DNA from: Flavihumibacter fluminis
GTDB taxonomy: Bacteria > Bacteroidota > Bacteroidia > Chitinophagales > Chitinophagaceae
Direction: 5' to 3'
Assembly (NCBI RefSeq): GCF_021491375.1
Contig: NZ_JAKEVY010000002.1
Coordinates: 992,001-1,056,000 of the forward strand
Length of the DNA stretch: 64,000 bases
Positions within the stretch are counted from its first letter, which is position 1; each line of letters begins with the position of its first letter. Under the pieces are notes generated by a model. That model worked only from the letters and a program-made list of their open reading frames with translations, searched no databases and was not told the DNA's origin. The position numbers and the translations under genes were made by a program. This document shows positions 8,400 to 16,615 of this stretch, in pieces.

Positions 8400-10556
8400 A
8401 TGCGGTGTTTACCTTTTTTTCTGTTGATGTTATCACTCCATGCAGGTTCCCAGGTTGTACCGGCAAAGGATTGGTTGCTGCAGCCGGAGTCCTTTGTCGC
8501 CAGTGTAAAAACCAGTAAGGATGGGAAAGACCTTGAATTAAGCAATGGACTAATCAGCCGGCAATTTCGCCTGCAACCTAACCTGGTTTGTTATAGTTAT
8601 ACCAATCTGTCCAATGGAAGACAATTATTACGTTCCATCCGGGAGGAGGCACGCATTACTATAAATGGTAAAACCTATAAAATTGGCGGATTAAAAGTGC
8701 CGGATGAGAAAGCCTATTTTTTGCCTGAATGGCTGGATGGGCTGGCTGCTACAGACAGCAGCTTTCAATACCAGGAGCACCGGATAGAAGAGATAAAGCC
8801 TGTTCTCAACTGGAAAACCAGAGGCTGGGCATCCGGTGCGATACCCGCTACGGGAAAGAAACTGATCTTCAGGTATCGGTCGCCGTTAGCTGAACTGAAA
8901 GGGCTTGAAATCCTGGTAAATTATGAACTGTACAGCGGCCTGCCATTGGTTAGCAAATCGCTCCAGGTAATTAATAACAGCTCACGAAGCTTGCTCATTG
9001 ACAGCCTGGTGCATGAAGTGCTGGCGATGGTGGAAGAGGAGAGTGCAGTGATAGGAAGTCCTGAGCAGATGAAAAAACCAACGGGCATTTATTTTGAAAC
9101 GAATTATGCATTTAACAATGCGATGCGGTACACATTAAGTGATCAAACCCTGCATTGGAAAACGGATCCGGGATATACTTCGCAGGTAAATTATAATTAT
9201 GAAACACCCTGTTTGCTGGAGATCTATCCCGATCATGGTCCGGGTGTACAATTACATCCCGCCGACACGCTTCAGTCTGTAAAAACCTATGAACTTGCCC
9301 AGGATAATGCAGACCGGGAACGAAATGGCCTGGCTATCCGGAAAATGTATCGCACCATTGCTCCCTGGGTTACAGCCAACCCGATATTTATGCACCTGGT
9401 AAGCAAGAATGATGAAGAAGTAAAAACGGCTGTGGACCAGTGTGCAGCAACCGGATATGAGGCATTGATCCTGAGCTTTGGCAGTCACTGTAATATGGAA
9501 GATACGAGTGCCGAAAATATCAAAAAATGGAAGGAACTGGCTGATTATGCACACAGCAAAAAGGTCCTGATTGGTAGTTACTCCCTTTTTAGCTCACGCA
9601 GGATCAATGATGAGGAAGATGTGATCAACCCTAAAACCGGTAAACCCGGTGGCACCATGTTTGGCAATGCACCCTGTTTGGGAAGCCGGTGGGGACTGGA
9701 TTATATTCAGAAGTTAAAAACCTTTATGAGCCAAACGGGATTTGATCTGTTTGAGAATGATGGTCCTTATCCGGGTGATCGCTGTGCATCCACCAAACAT
9801 CCCGGGCATACCGGGCTGGATGATTCACAATGGAAACAAATGGAATTGCAAAAAAGCCTGTATCGGTGGTGTAATGAAAATGGGATTTATGTAAATGCGC
9901 CTGATTGGTATTTCCTGGATGGTACACATAAGATCGCAATTGGTTACAGGGAAGTGAATTTTTCTTTGTCGCGCGAGCAACAGAAAATCCTCAACAGGCA
10001 AAATATTTATGATGGCACTTGGGAAAAAACGCCCTCCATGGGATGGGGTTTTGTTCCCCTGATAAAATACCAGGGAGGCGGACCGGAAGCCATCCTGGAG
10101 CCACTTTCAGAGCATTTGAAAGACTATGAGCAACTGATGATGCAGTATTATGGTGCAGGGGTACAGGCCTGTTATCGCGGGCCACGTCTCTATGATACAG
10201 AAACAACCAAAGCAACTGTAATCAAAGTAATCAGTTGGTATAAGAAGTACAGGGAAATTCTGAATGCCGATGTGATTCATTTGAGGCGGGCTGATGGGAG
10301 AGATTGGGATGGAATCCTGCATGTTGATCCCAGACTTCCTGTTAAAGGATTGGCGATGTTATACAATCCGACCGGGAAGCCGATTACGCGTACCATTCAG
10401 CTGCCCTTGTATTATACAGGTTTGCAGCAATCAGTTGTACTAACATGGGCGGATAACCGAAAACAAACCGTTGCGCTCAACCGCGATTTTAATGCCACTA
10501 TTACAGTAACGATTCCTGCAAATGGGTATACCTGGATGACGGTTAGCAAACCATAA
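8400..10556 (+). CDS. Secreted glycoside-hydrolase-like protein, alpha-galactosidase-like
   Basis: Exported protein of 718 residues; MRCLPFFLLMLSLHAGSQVV is a signal peptide. The first 320 residues look like a beta-sandwich (super-sandwich type). A central (beta/alpha)8-like part follows, with ATGYEALILSFGSH, VLIGSYSLFSSRR, GFDLFENDGPYPGD and NGIYVNAPDWYFLDG. A C-terminal beta domain ends the protein. The order resembles clan GH-D enzymes (GH27/GH36), where the nucleophile is an Asp at a strand end; the Asp in LFENDGPYPG is the obvious candidate. I cannot assign a GH family. The substrate is presumably an alpha-linked sugar. It stands 25 kb from no other glycan gene except the susCD/GH92 locus 1.5 kb downstream. 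Confidence 0.65.
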   Translation: MRCLPFFLLMLSLHAGSQVVPAKDWLLQPESFVASVKTSKDGKDLELSNGLISRQFRLQPNLVCYSYTNLSNGRQLLRSIREEARITINGKTYKIGGLKVPDEKAYFLPEWLDGLAATDSSFQYQEHRIEEIKPVLNWKTRGWASGAIPATGKKLIFRYRSPLAELKGLEILVNYELYSGLPLVSKSLQVINNSSRSLLIDSLVHEVLAMVEEESAVIGSPEQMKKPTGIYFETNYAFNNAMRYTLSDQTLHWKTDPGYTSQVNYNYETPCLLEIYPDHGPGVQLHPADTLQSVKTYELAQDNADRERNGLAIRKMYRTIAPWVTANPIFMHLVSKNDEEVKTAVDQCAATGYEALILSFGSHCNMEDTSAENIKKWKELADYAHSKKVLIGSYSLFSSRRINDEEDVINPKTGKPGGTMFGNAPCLGSRWGLDYIQKLKTFMSQTGFDLFENDGPYPGDRCASTKHPGHTGLDDSQWKQMELQKSLYRWCNENGIYVNAPDWYFLDGTHKIAIGYREVNFSLSREQQKILNRQNIYDGTWEKTPSMGWGFVPLIKYQGGGPEAILEPLSEHLKDYEQLMMQYYGAGVQACYRGPRLYDTETTKATVIKVISWYKKYREILNADVIHLRRADGRDWDGILHVDPRLPVKGLAMLYNPTGKPITRTIQLPLYYTGLQQSVVLTWADNRKQTVALNRDFNATITVTIPANGYTWMTVSKP

Positions 10557-10560
10557 ATAA

Positions 10561-10568
10561 TATATTTG
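10561..10568 (+). promoter_or_regulatory. Promoter -7 box TATATTTG for the 2-hydroxyacid dehydrogenase
   Basis: Exact match to the Bacteroidota -7 consensus TAnnTTTG, four bases after the preceding stop codon and 18 bases before the next ATG. No TTTG is seen at the -33 position. It suggests the dehydrogenase has its own promoter with a very short leader. Confidence 0.5.
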
Positions 10569-10586
10569 GTGTACAAATAGGGAAAG

Positions 10587-11546
10587 ATGAAAATCGTTGT
10601 ACTGGATGGTTATACATTGAATCCGGGTGACCTTAGCTGGAAGGGCCTGGAAGCCCAGGGCACACTGATTGTTTATGACCGAACAGCACCTGATCAGGTA
10701 GTGGAGCGGGCAAAAGAAGCCACGATTGTACTAACGAATAAAACAGCCCTAACGGCGGATCAACTAGCGGAGTTACCCGAACTGAAATTCATCAGTGTAC
10801 TGGCAACAGGATTTAATATAATAGATATAGAGGCAACTAAACAATTAGGCATCACCGTTAGTAATGTTCCGGGCTATAGCAGTTATTCCGTGGTTCAGTT
10901 GTGTTTTGCCTTATTGTTTGAATTAACACATCGTGTACAGCAGCACAGTGATGCGGTGCACCAGGGACAATGGGTTAACGCTCCCGATTTTTCTTTCTGG
11001 CAACAACCTCTGGTGGAGTTGGCAGGAAAAAAAATGGGATTAATCGGATTGGGTGATATCGGTCAAAAAATGACGGATATGGCATTAGCGCTGGGCATGG
11101 AAGTGCTGGCTCACAGTCGAACCCGAAAAGGAAGACTGGAATCTCAACGTTTCAAATGGGTAGAGCTGGATGAATTGTTCCGTGAGGCAGATGTGGTGAG
11201 TTTGCATTGTCCGTTAACACCGCAAACAAAAGACATAATCAATGCAGCCAGGTTGCGTCAGATGAAGCAGACATCCTACCTATTAAATACAGCCAGGGGA
11301 CCATTGATTGTGGAAGCCGACCTGGCGCAGGCATTGAATGAAGGATGGATAGCAGGAGCCGGACTGGATGTGTTGAGTGTTGAACCACCTTCCGCAGACA
11401 ATCCTTTATTAACCGCCAAAAATTGCCTGATCACTCCGCATATTGCCTGGGCTTCCGTCGAAGCACGCACACGCCTGCTTGAGGAAACCATCGCAAACGT
11501 AAAGGCTTTCATTGCGGGTAAACCAAGAAATGTTATCGGACTGTAA
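10587..11546 (+). CDS. D-2-hydroxyacid dehydrogenase (glycerate dehydrogenase/hydroxypyruvate reductase-like)
   Basis: NAD(P)-dependent D-isomer-specific 2-hydroxyacid dehydrogenase, 319 residues, cytosolic. The Rossmann motif is MGLIGLGDIGQKM near residue 150. The catalytic Arg is in LLNTARGPLIVEADL, the Glu in LDVLSVEPPSADNPLL and the His in LITPHIAWAS, so the active site is complete. The N-terminus (MKIVVLDGYTLNPGDLSW) resembles glycerate dehydrogenase/hydroxypyruvate reductase more than lactate or phosphoglycerate dehydrogenases, which suggests hydroxypyruvate or glyoxylate reduction. A heptamer repeat array begins directly after its stop codon. Confidence 0.88.
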   Translation: MKIVVLDGYTLNPGDLSWKGLEAQGTLIVYDRTAPDQVVERAKEATIVLTNKTALTADQLAELPELKFISVLATGFNIIDIEATKQLGITVSNVPGYSSYSVVQLCFALLFELTHRVQQHSDAVHQGQWVNAPDFSFWQQPLVELAGKKMGLIGLGDIGQKMTDMALALGMEVLAHSRTRKGRLESQRFKWVELDELFREADVVSLHCPLTPQTKDIINAARLRQMKQTSYLLNTARGPLIVEADLAQALNEGWIAGAGLDVLSVEPPSADNPLLTAKNCLITPHIAWASVEARTRLLEETIANVKAFIAGKPRNVIGL

Positions 11547-11549
11547 TTT

Positions 11550-11601
11550 TCACCTTTCACCTTTCACTTCTTTTCACATCTCACGTCTCACGTCTCACTT
11601 C
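11550..11601. repeat. Heptamer tandem array, TCACNNN type
   Basis: Seven units of TCACNNN (two TCACCTT, TCACTTC, a 3-base slip, TCACATC, two TCACGTC, TCACTTC). It fills the gap between the dehydrogenase stop and the dodecin gene; the last unit supplies the final codons and TGA stop of dodecin. Complementary in sequence to the array at 16455-16496. Confidence 0.85.
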
Positions 11602-11798
11602 TCTATTTCAAAGCTCAACTTAACCGTCACACGATACGCGGTTATCTTACCATTTTCAACTGTGGCACTCATGTCCTGGATATAAACGGAACGGATATTA
11701 TGCAGGCTTTTGGAAGCTTCGGTAACAGCCTGCTGGGCGGCATCTTCCCAACTTTTTGTGGAGTTGGCCATCAATTCCAACACTTTTACAACTGACAT
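11595..11798 (-). CDS. Dodecin family flavin-binding protein
   Basis: Small protein of 67 residues with the dodecin fold (beta-alpha-beta-beta). SVVKVLELMANSTKSWEDAA includes the Trp that stacks on flavin in dodecins, and the last strand is YRVTVKLSFEIE. Dodecins form hollow dodecamers that store or buffer flavins, in the cytosol. Size and motif order match the family well. It converges on the 2-hydroxyacid dehydrogenase; its last codons GAG AAG TGA are made of heptamer repeat sequence. A TAACTTTA box about 40 bases before the start could be its -7 element. Confidence 0.9.
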   Translation of the reverse strand: MSVVKVLELMANSTKSWEDAAQQAVTEASKSLHNIRSVYIQDMSATVENGKITAYRVTVKLSFEIEK

Positions 11799-11903
11799 AG
11801 AATTTGTTTTAATGGTGAGTGAATGGAATGCCTTATAAAGTTAAACTTCTTCCATGAATGTTTAATCATCTAGTTTACGTGATACATCCTGAAAAATAAC
11901 CAC

Positions 11904-11947
11904 TCAACACATGTTAAAAGTGTTCCTGCAACGCAATGGTAATTTTG
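11904..11947 (+). promoter_or_regulatory. susC promoter: Crp/Fnr-type palindrome plus TAATTTTG box
   Basis: TAATTTTG at 11940-11947 matches the -7 consensus exactly. No TTTG lies at -33; instead a palindrome TCAACACATGTTAA (11904-11917) is centred 29.5 bases before the TA of the box, where a class II activator would bind. The arms are TCAAC and GTTAA, close to the site beside the Crp/Fnr gene at 30 kb. This is a pattern inference without experimental support. Confidence 0.55.
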
Positions 11948-12001
11948 ATTGTCTCTGCCTTCACGAAAAGAAGAGTAAACATTTAACGAAAAAACAGCAT
12001 T

Positions 12002-14998
12002 ATGAGGAAATTTATCTTGTACTTAACGGTTTTGATTTCGTTGAGTACAACCGCAGCTGCACAAAAAGCTGTTACGGGTAAAGTGGTGGATGAAAAGGAT
12101 GGAAGTCCAGTTGTAGGAGCTTCCATTCGGGTAAAAAATGGGGCCATTCTGGGCACAACCAATGAGCAGGGAGGATTCTCGGTTTCTGCTCCAGACAATG
12201 CACGTGCATTGGTATTTACCTATGTTGGATACGATGAAATAGAAGTAGCAATCACCGGAAATGAACTGCTGGTTAATATGAAACAGGCCAGCCGTTCCTT
12301 AAATGAAGTGGTGGTAACAGGATATGCAACCCGTACACGTCGCGCCAATACAGGTTCTGTATCTGTAGTGTCAATTGATGATATCCGGACACAGCCGAAT
12401 GCTTCTTTTGATCAGATGTTACAGGGACAGGCACCTGGTATCAACGTAAAAACAGGATCCGGGCAACCGGGTAGAAATGCGGATGTAATCATCCGTGGTA
12501 AAGGATCCATCAATGGATCCAATGCGCCTTTGTATATTCTGGACGGAGTTGAAATTCGTGCGGGTGATTTCAGCACCATGAACCAAAATGATTTTGAGTC
12601 TGTAACCATTTTGAAAGATGCAGCTTCTACTGCTATTTATGGATCACGTGGTGCTAATGGGGTAATTGTGATTACAACCAAAAAGGGAAGAGCGGGACGT
12701 ATGCGTCTTAGCTATGATGGCCAGATCGGTACGGCAAGACTTCCAGAGAATCAGTTAAAACTAATGAATACCCAGGAAAAACTGGATTTCGAAATGAATA
12801 TTGCCGGTAACCCCTGGGGCTGGTCGGCTGCAGATGTGGAAGAGCTTAGTAAGGTCAATACCAATTGGAACGATCATGTTTTCCGCAATGCGGGTATGCA
12901 ATCACACCAGATTTCTGCTTCAGGTGGTTCCGATAAAACCACATTTTATACTTCACTAGGTTATTACGATGAAGAAGGAATCACGATTGGAACCGGAATC
13001 AAAAAATACAATGGCCGGATCAACATCGCACATACTGATAATAACCTGAAAATTGGTGCCAATATGGCCGGCGGCTGGTCAAGTTATACAGGTACTTTTG
13101 AAGGAGATCAGAGTATTGGTTCTCCGCTGAATACTGTAATCTGGGCCTTGCCTTATGAGCGTCCCTACAATGCGGATGGTTCTTATGGAGAGTCCGTTCA
13201 GTTCCCTTTCTGGATTAATCCGGCTGAAGACCTGATTGAAAACCCTAATCGCAGCTGGCAGTTAAAAGGTTCAGGAAATATTTACCTGGAATACAAATTA
13301 CCCTGGGTGAAGAACCTGACCTATCGTATCAATGCTGGTGGCGATTATTCTCAATTGGAAGGATTTAGTATCATCAAAAATGGTACGCAGTCGGCTCGTC
13401 AGAATGAAGCATTTGGTCAGGATTTCCGCCGGAATGGTGAAATCGCCAGAAGCCTGGACAGACGTTTCCGGTATACTATAACCAACAGTTTGAATTATAA
13501 AACCGATCTGGATCAGGATGGTGATCATAATTTGTCAGTATCGCTGTTTACGGAGTTTGTAAAAAACACATCCCGTTCATTCAATTATACAGCTTATGGC
13601 TTACTGCTGCCGTTTGAGAATGAAGCAGGGTTGGTACCTGGAACTGTTGACAATGGATTCATTCCGGTTGTAGGTGGTGGATTTCCGGAGAACAATGCCC
13701 TGATGTCTTATTTCGGATCAGTGGATTATGCGTATAAGGGTCGTTATTTTCTGACCTTGACAGGAAGAACCGATGGTTCATCCAAATTGAGCCCGGAGAA
13801 CCGCTGGACACAATACGGATCAGTAGGTGCGAGCTGGATTGTGAGCGATGAAGATTTTTTCAAGTTCAATGCAATGAATTTCCTCAAACTCAAAGCGAGT
13901 TACGGATCTGTGGGTAACCAGAATGGTATTGGCGATTTCCCTTATCTGCAACAATATGGAAGAGGTAGTTATGGTGGTCGCGGTTCCCTGAGTGTAAATC
14001 GTTTGGGAAATAACCTGCTGACCTGGGAGATCAGAAGCACACTTAACATAGGTGCTGATATGGAATTCTTTCAATCGCGGGTGCGGGCATCTGTTGAATG
14101 GTATAACAGCTTAACCAAGGGATTGTATTTCTCTCCCTTTGTTCCAAGTACCAGTGGAGGAAATGGAACCTTACTGAGCAACAATGGTAGCATGCAGAAC
14201 CGTGGTATTGAAGCTTCCATTGGTGTGAAGATTATCAATAAGCGGAATTTCAAATGGTCAATTGATGCGAACTATGCGTATAATAAAAATACGATTAAGT
14301 CGCTCCCGGATGGCCAGGATTTCCAATTGTACAAGAGCTTCCAGGCACTCCAGGTAGGTAAACCTTTCAACAGTTTTTACCTGGTACGGTATGCAGGTGT
14401 GAATCCGGCGAATGGAAATTCACAGTACTATAAAGCCGATGGAAAAACAATTACAGAGCAGTATGATGCAAATGACCTGGTGGTGTTGGGAACAAGTGAT
14501 GCTCCGCACAATGCTGGTTTAACTACAACGGTAAGTTATAAAGGGATCGAGTTTTCTGCCTTCGGTGTTTTATCTGCCGGAAACTACATCTATAACAATG
14601 CACGCCTGAATGTGGAATACAATGGTTATACCACTTCCGGTTTTGCAAGAAGTGGATTGACGGCCTGGACAACACCCGGACAAATCACCAATTTCCCCCG
14701 GATCAGTGAAACAACAGAGTCCAATACTACCCGCTTCCTGGAGAAAGGAGATTTCTTCCGGTTGAGGAATGTACAACTGGCCTATACCTTACCCGCAGAA
14801 GTGGTAAGTCGCCTTAAGATCCAGGGCTTCCGAATTTTTGTACAGGGTCAGAATCTGTATACCAAATTCAAGTTCCAGGGCTGGGATCCGGAAGTATCCA
14901 GTGTGAATGATGCAGATCCGAACTCCAATGCCTCGGTAAGTGGAGCACAGTATCCTTCTTTAAAGCGTGTAACCGTAGGCGTTAACCTTACCCTTTAA
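12002..14998 (+). CDS. SusC/RagA-type TonB-linked outer membrane protein
   Basis: TonB-dependent outer membrane transporter of the SusC/RagA family, 998 residues. A signal peptide (MRKFILYLTVLISLSTTAAA) is followed by a carboxypeptidase-regulatory-like domain (VTGKVVDEKDGSPVVGASIR), then the plug with NEVVVTGYATRT, ILDGVEIRAGDF and YGSRGANGVIVITTKKGR, then a beta-barrel to the C-terminal Leu. Together with the SusD lipoprotein 18 bases downstream it should import an oligosaccharide or peptide across the outer membrane. The following GH92 mannosidase suggests a mannose-rich glycan substrate (inference). Promoter and a possible Crp/Fnr operator lie at 11904-11947. Confidence 0.95.
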   Translation: MRKFILYLTVLISLSTTAAAQKAVTGKVVDEKDGSPVVGASIRVKNGAILGTTNEQGGFSVSAPDNARALVFTYVGYDEIEVAITGNELLVNMKQASRSLNEVVVTGYATRTRRANTGSVSVVSIDDIRTQPNASFDQMLQGQAPGINVKTGSGQPGRNADVIIRGKGSINGSNAPLYILDGVEIRAGDFSTMNQNDFESVTILKDAASTAIYGSRGANGVIVITTKKGRAGRMRLSYDGQIGTARLPENQLKLMNTQEKLDFEMNIAGNPWGWSAADVEELSKVNTNWNDHVFRNAGMQSHQISASGGSDKTTFYTSLGYYDEEGITIGTGIKKYNGRINIAHTDNNLKIGANMAGGWSSYTGTFEGDQSIGSPLNTVIWALPYERPYNADGSYGESVQFPFWINPAEDLIENPNRSWQLKGSGNIYLEYKLPWVKNLTYRINAGGDYSQLEGFSIIKNGTQSARQNEAFGQDFRRNGEIARSLDRRFRYTITNSLNYKTDLDQDGDHNLSVSLFTEFVKNTSRSFNYTAYGLLLPFENEAGLVPGTVDNGFIPVVGGGFPENNALMSYFGSVDYAYKGRYFLTLTGRTDGSSKLSPENRWTQYGSVGASWIVSDEDFFKFNAMNFLKLKASYGSVGNQNGIGDFPYLQQYGRGSYGGRGSLSVNRLGNNLLTWEIRSTLNIGADMEFFQSRVRASVEWYNSLTKGLYFSPFVPSTSGGNGTLLSNNGSMQNRGIEASIGVKIINKRNFKWSIDANYAYNKNTIKSLPDGQDFQLYKSFQALQVGKPFNSFYLVRYAGVNPANGNSQYYKADGKTITEQYDANDLVVLGTSDAPHNAGLTTTVSYKGIEFSAFGVLSAGNYIYNNARLNVEYNGYTTSGFARSGLTAWTTPGQITNFPRISETTESNTTRFLEKGDFFRLRNVQLAYTLPAEVVSRLKIQGFRIFVQGQNLYTKFKFQGWDPEVSSVNDADPNSNASVSGAQYPSLKRVTVGVNLTL

Positions 14999-15016
14999 TT
15001 CTCAAAAACAGAACAC

Positions 15017-16453
15017 ATGAAACGTAGTTTTTTATATACAACCATTTTAGCTGGAGGCCTGCTGGTACTGAGTGCCTGTAACAAACAGCTGGAAACCGAA
15101 CCGCAGACAGAACTGACCGAATTGAAAACCTTTGAAGATGTTCAATCTGCTCTTCAGGGAAGTTATGAAGGATTTAAAAGTGTAAGGTATTACAATAATC
15201 CTGCAGCAAGTGGATTTTCAAGTGCCTGGAGTGCATTACCCGATATGATGGGTGATGATATGATTGAGGCATTGGAAAGTCTTGGTAACTGGCGTATTTT
15301 ATCTGAGCTGGCCTACAATGCAGATAATGGTGCGGTACAGGGTGCGTTCCGGCAAGGATATGAAATCATTTCCCGTGTGAACAATGTGTTGCAGGCATTG
15401 CCTGTATATGAGACCGGAGATACAGAGGCGGAAGCAAAAACGGTTCGGGGGCAGGCACTGGCAATTCGTGCACATGCTCATTTTGACTTGTTGCGTTATT
15501 TTGCTCCCCAATACGATCGGAATTCTACCGAGCTGGCAATTCCTTATGTTACCAGTTTTGATCCTTTAAATCCGCTTACTATTTTGCCGGCACGAAATAC
15601 GGTAAAAGAAGTCTATGACCGGATCTTTGAAGATCTCGACAATGCCTTGACTGCTTTTGAGCAGGGAGGTAATCCTTCCGGAAATACTGCCCGCTATTAC
15701 ATTGATGAAACAGTAGTTCATGCTATGCGGGCCCGAATCAATTTATATGCTGGAAACTGGCAGGCAGCAATTGATGAAGCAACTGCGGCATTGGATGCTC
15801 GTGGACTCACAGATGCCGATGGTTATGTAGCAGCGTTTTCAACCGATACAGAAGCTGCTCCTTCGAGTGAAGTGTATTGGTCGATTCCCTCTGACAATTC
15901 GCTTACACCTGGTGGTGGTATCTCCGGAGGCAATCCCAATTACCGGGTAGCAACTCCGATCAGTAATATTATTAAAGATATGGGTGGTGCTTACGACGAA
16001 CCAGGAGTCATTCTCTTTGATCAAACCGGTATTGGTGGTTTTCAACGAACCATCGTTGATAAATACCCGGGCGTAAACAGTTTTAAAGTATTCCGTGCAG
16101 GGGAGATGATGCTGATTCGGGCAGAAGCAAAACAGCGTCTTGGAAATCCAACTGCTCTGGAAGATCTGAATGCGTTGCGTACTGCACGCGGTGTGGATGA
16201 AGGCAATGAAACGGGTGCAGCACTTCTGGATGCGATCCTGTTGTTGCGCAGAGTGGAATTGCTGGGTGAAGGACATCGCTGGTTTGATATCAAGCGTACT
16301 ACGCGCATCATCAATAGAACTGAATGTGGTACTGCAGGTGGGTCTTCTTCCAACAATTGTACTGTTGGAGCCAACTCGCGTTCCTGGGCATTTCCCATTC
16401 CTTTTAATGATATTCGGGTGAATCCGAACCTGGTACAGAATCAGGGATACTAA
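15017..16453 (+). CDS. SusD/RagB family nutrient-binding lipoprotein
   Basis: Outer-membrane lipoprotein of 478 residues acting as the lid of the adjacent SusC transporter. The signal peptide ends in the lipobox LVLSAC (Cys21). TPR-like helices typical of SusD follow, with RGQALAIRAHAHFDLLRYFA, a conserved SusD segment. The C-terminal part has ELLGEGHRWFDIKRTTRI and ends FPIPFNDIRVNPNLVQNQGY, the standard family ending. It starts 18 bases after susC, so one operon. A heptamer repeat and a strong terminator follow. Confidence 0.95.
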   Translation: MKRSFLYTTILAGGLLVLSACNKQLETEPQTELTELKTFEDVQSALQGSYEGFKSVRYYNNPAASGFSSAWSALPDMMGDDMIEALESLGNWRILSELAYNADNGAVQGAFRQGYEIISRVNNVLQALPVYETGDTEAEAKTVRGQALAIRAHAHFDLLRYFAPQYDRNSTELAIPYVTSFDPLNPLTILPARNTVKEVYDRIFEDLDNALTAFEQGGNPSGNTARYYIDETVVHAMRARINLYAGNWQAAIDEATAALDARGLTDADGYVAAFSTDTEAAPSSEVYWSIPSDNSLTPGGGISGGNPNYRVATPISNIIKDMGGAYDEPGVILFDQTGIGGFQRTIVDKYPGVNSFKVFRAGEMMLIRAEAKQRLGNPTALEDLNALRTARGVDEGNETGAALLDAILLLRRVELLGEGHRWFDIKRTTRIINRTECGTAGGSSSNNCTVGANSRSWAFPIPFNDIRVNPNLVQNQGY

Positions 16454-16454
16454 A

Positions 16455-16496
16455 GAAGTTAGAAGTTAGAAGTTAGAAGTGAGAAGTGAGAAGTGA
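16455..16496. repeat. Heptamer tandem array, GAAGTTA/GAAGTGA
   Basis: Six perfect 7-base units: three GAAGTTA followed by three GAAGTGA, beginning one base after the susD stop codon and ending 12 bases before the terminator stem. Same family, opposite orientation, as the array at 11550-11601. Confidence 0.92.
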
Positions 16497-16507
16497 GACC
16501 TGGAACG

Positions 16508-16544
16508 AAAAGCCTCAATTGCCTGCTGGGTAATTGAGGCTTTT
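16508..16544 (+). terminator. Strong intrinsic terminator of susCD
   Basis: Perfect 13-base-pair stem AAAAGCCTCAATT (16508-16520) with AATTGAGGCTTTT (16532-16544), loop of 11 bases. Symmetric A and T ends make it usable in both directions. It separates susCD from the GH92 gene. Confidence 0.88.
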
Positions 16545-16615
16545 GCGCAAATTGAGGGCAGGGGGAGGCGCAGATCCTTTTTCGGGTGCAGCAGATTTCT
16601 TATTTTCAGGGCCGT

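Noticed and set aside
10525-10568. Crp/Fnr-type site at the 2-hydroxyacid dehydrogenase promoter
   Set aside because: The expected position holds GGTATACC within coding sequence, which does not resemble either operator type.
11550-16496. Heptamer arrays as a CRISPR array
   Set aside because: Units are seven bases with no spacers, and no cas genes are present.
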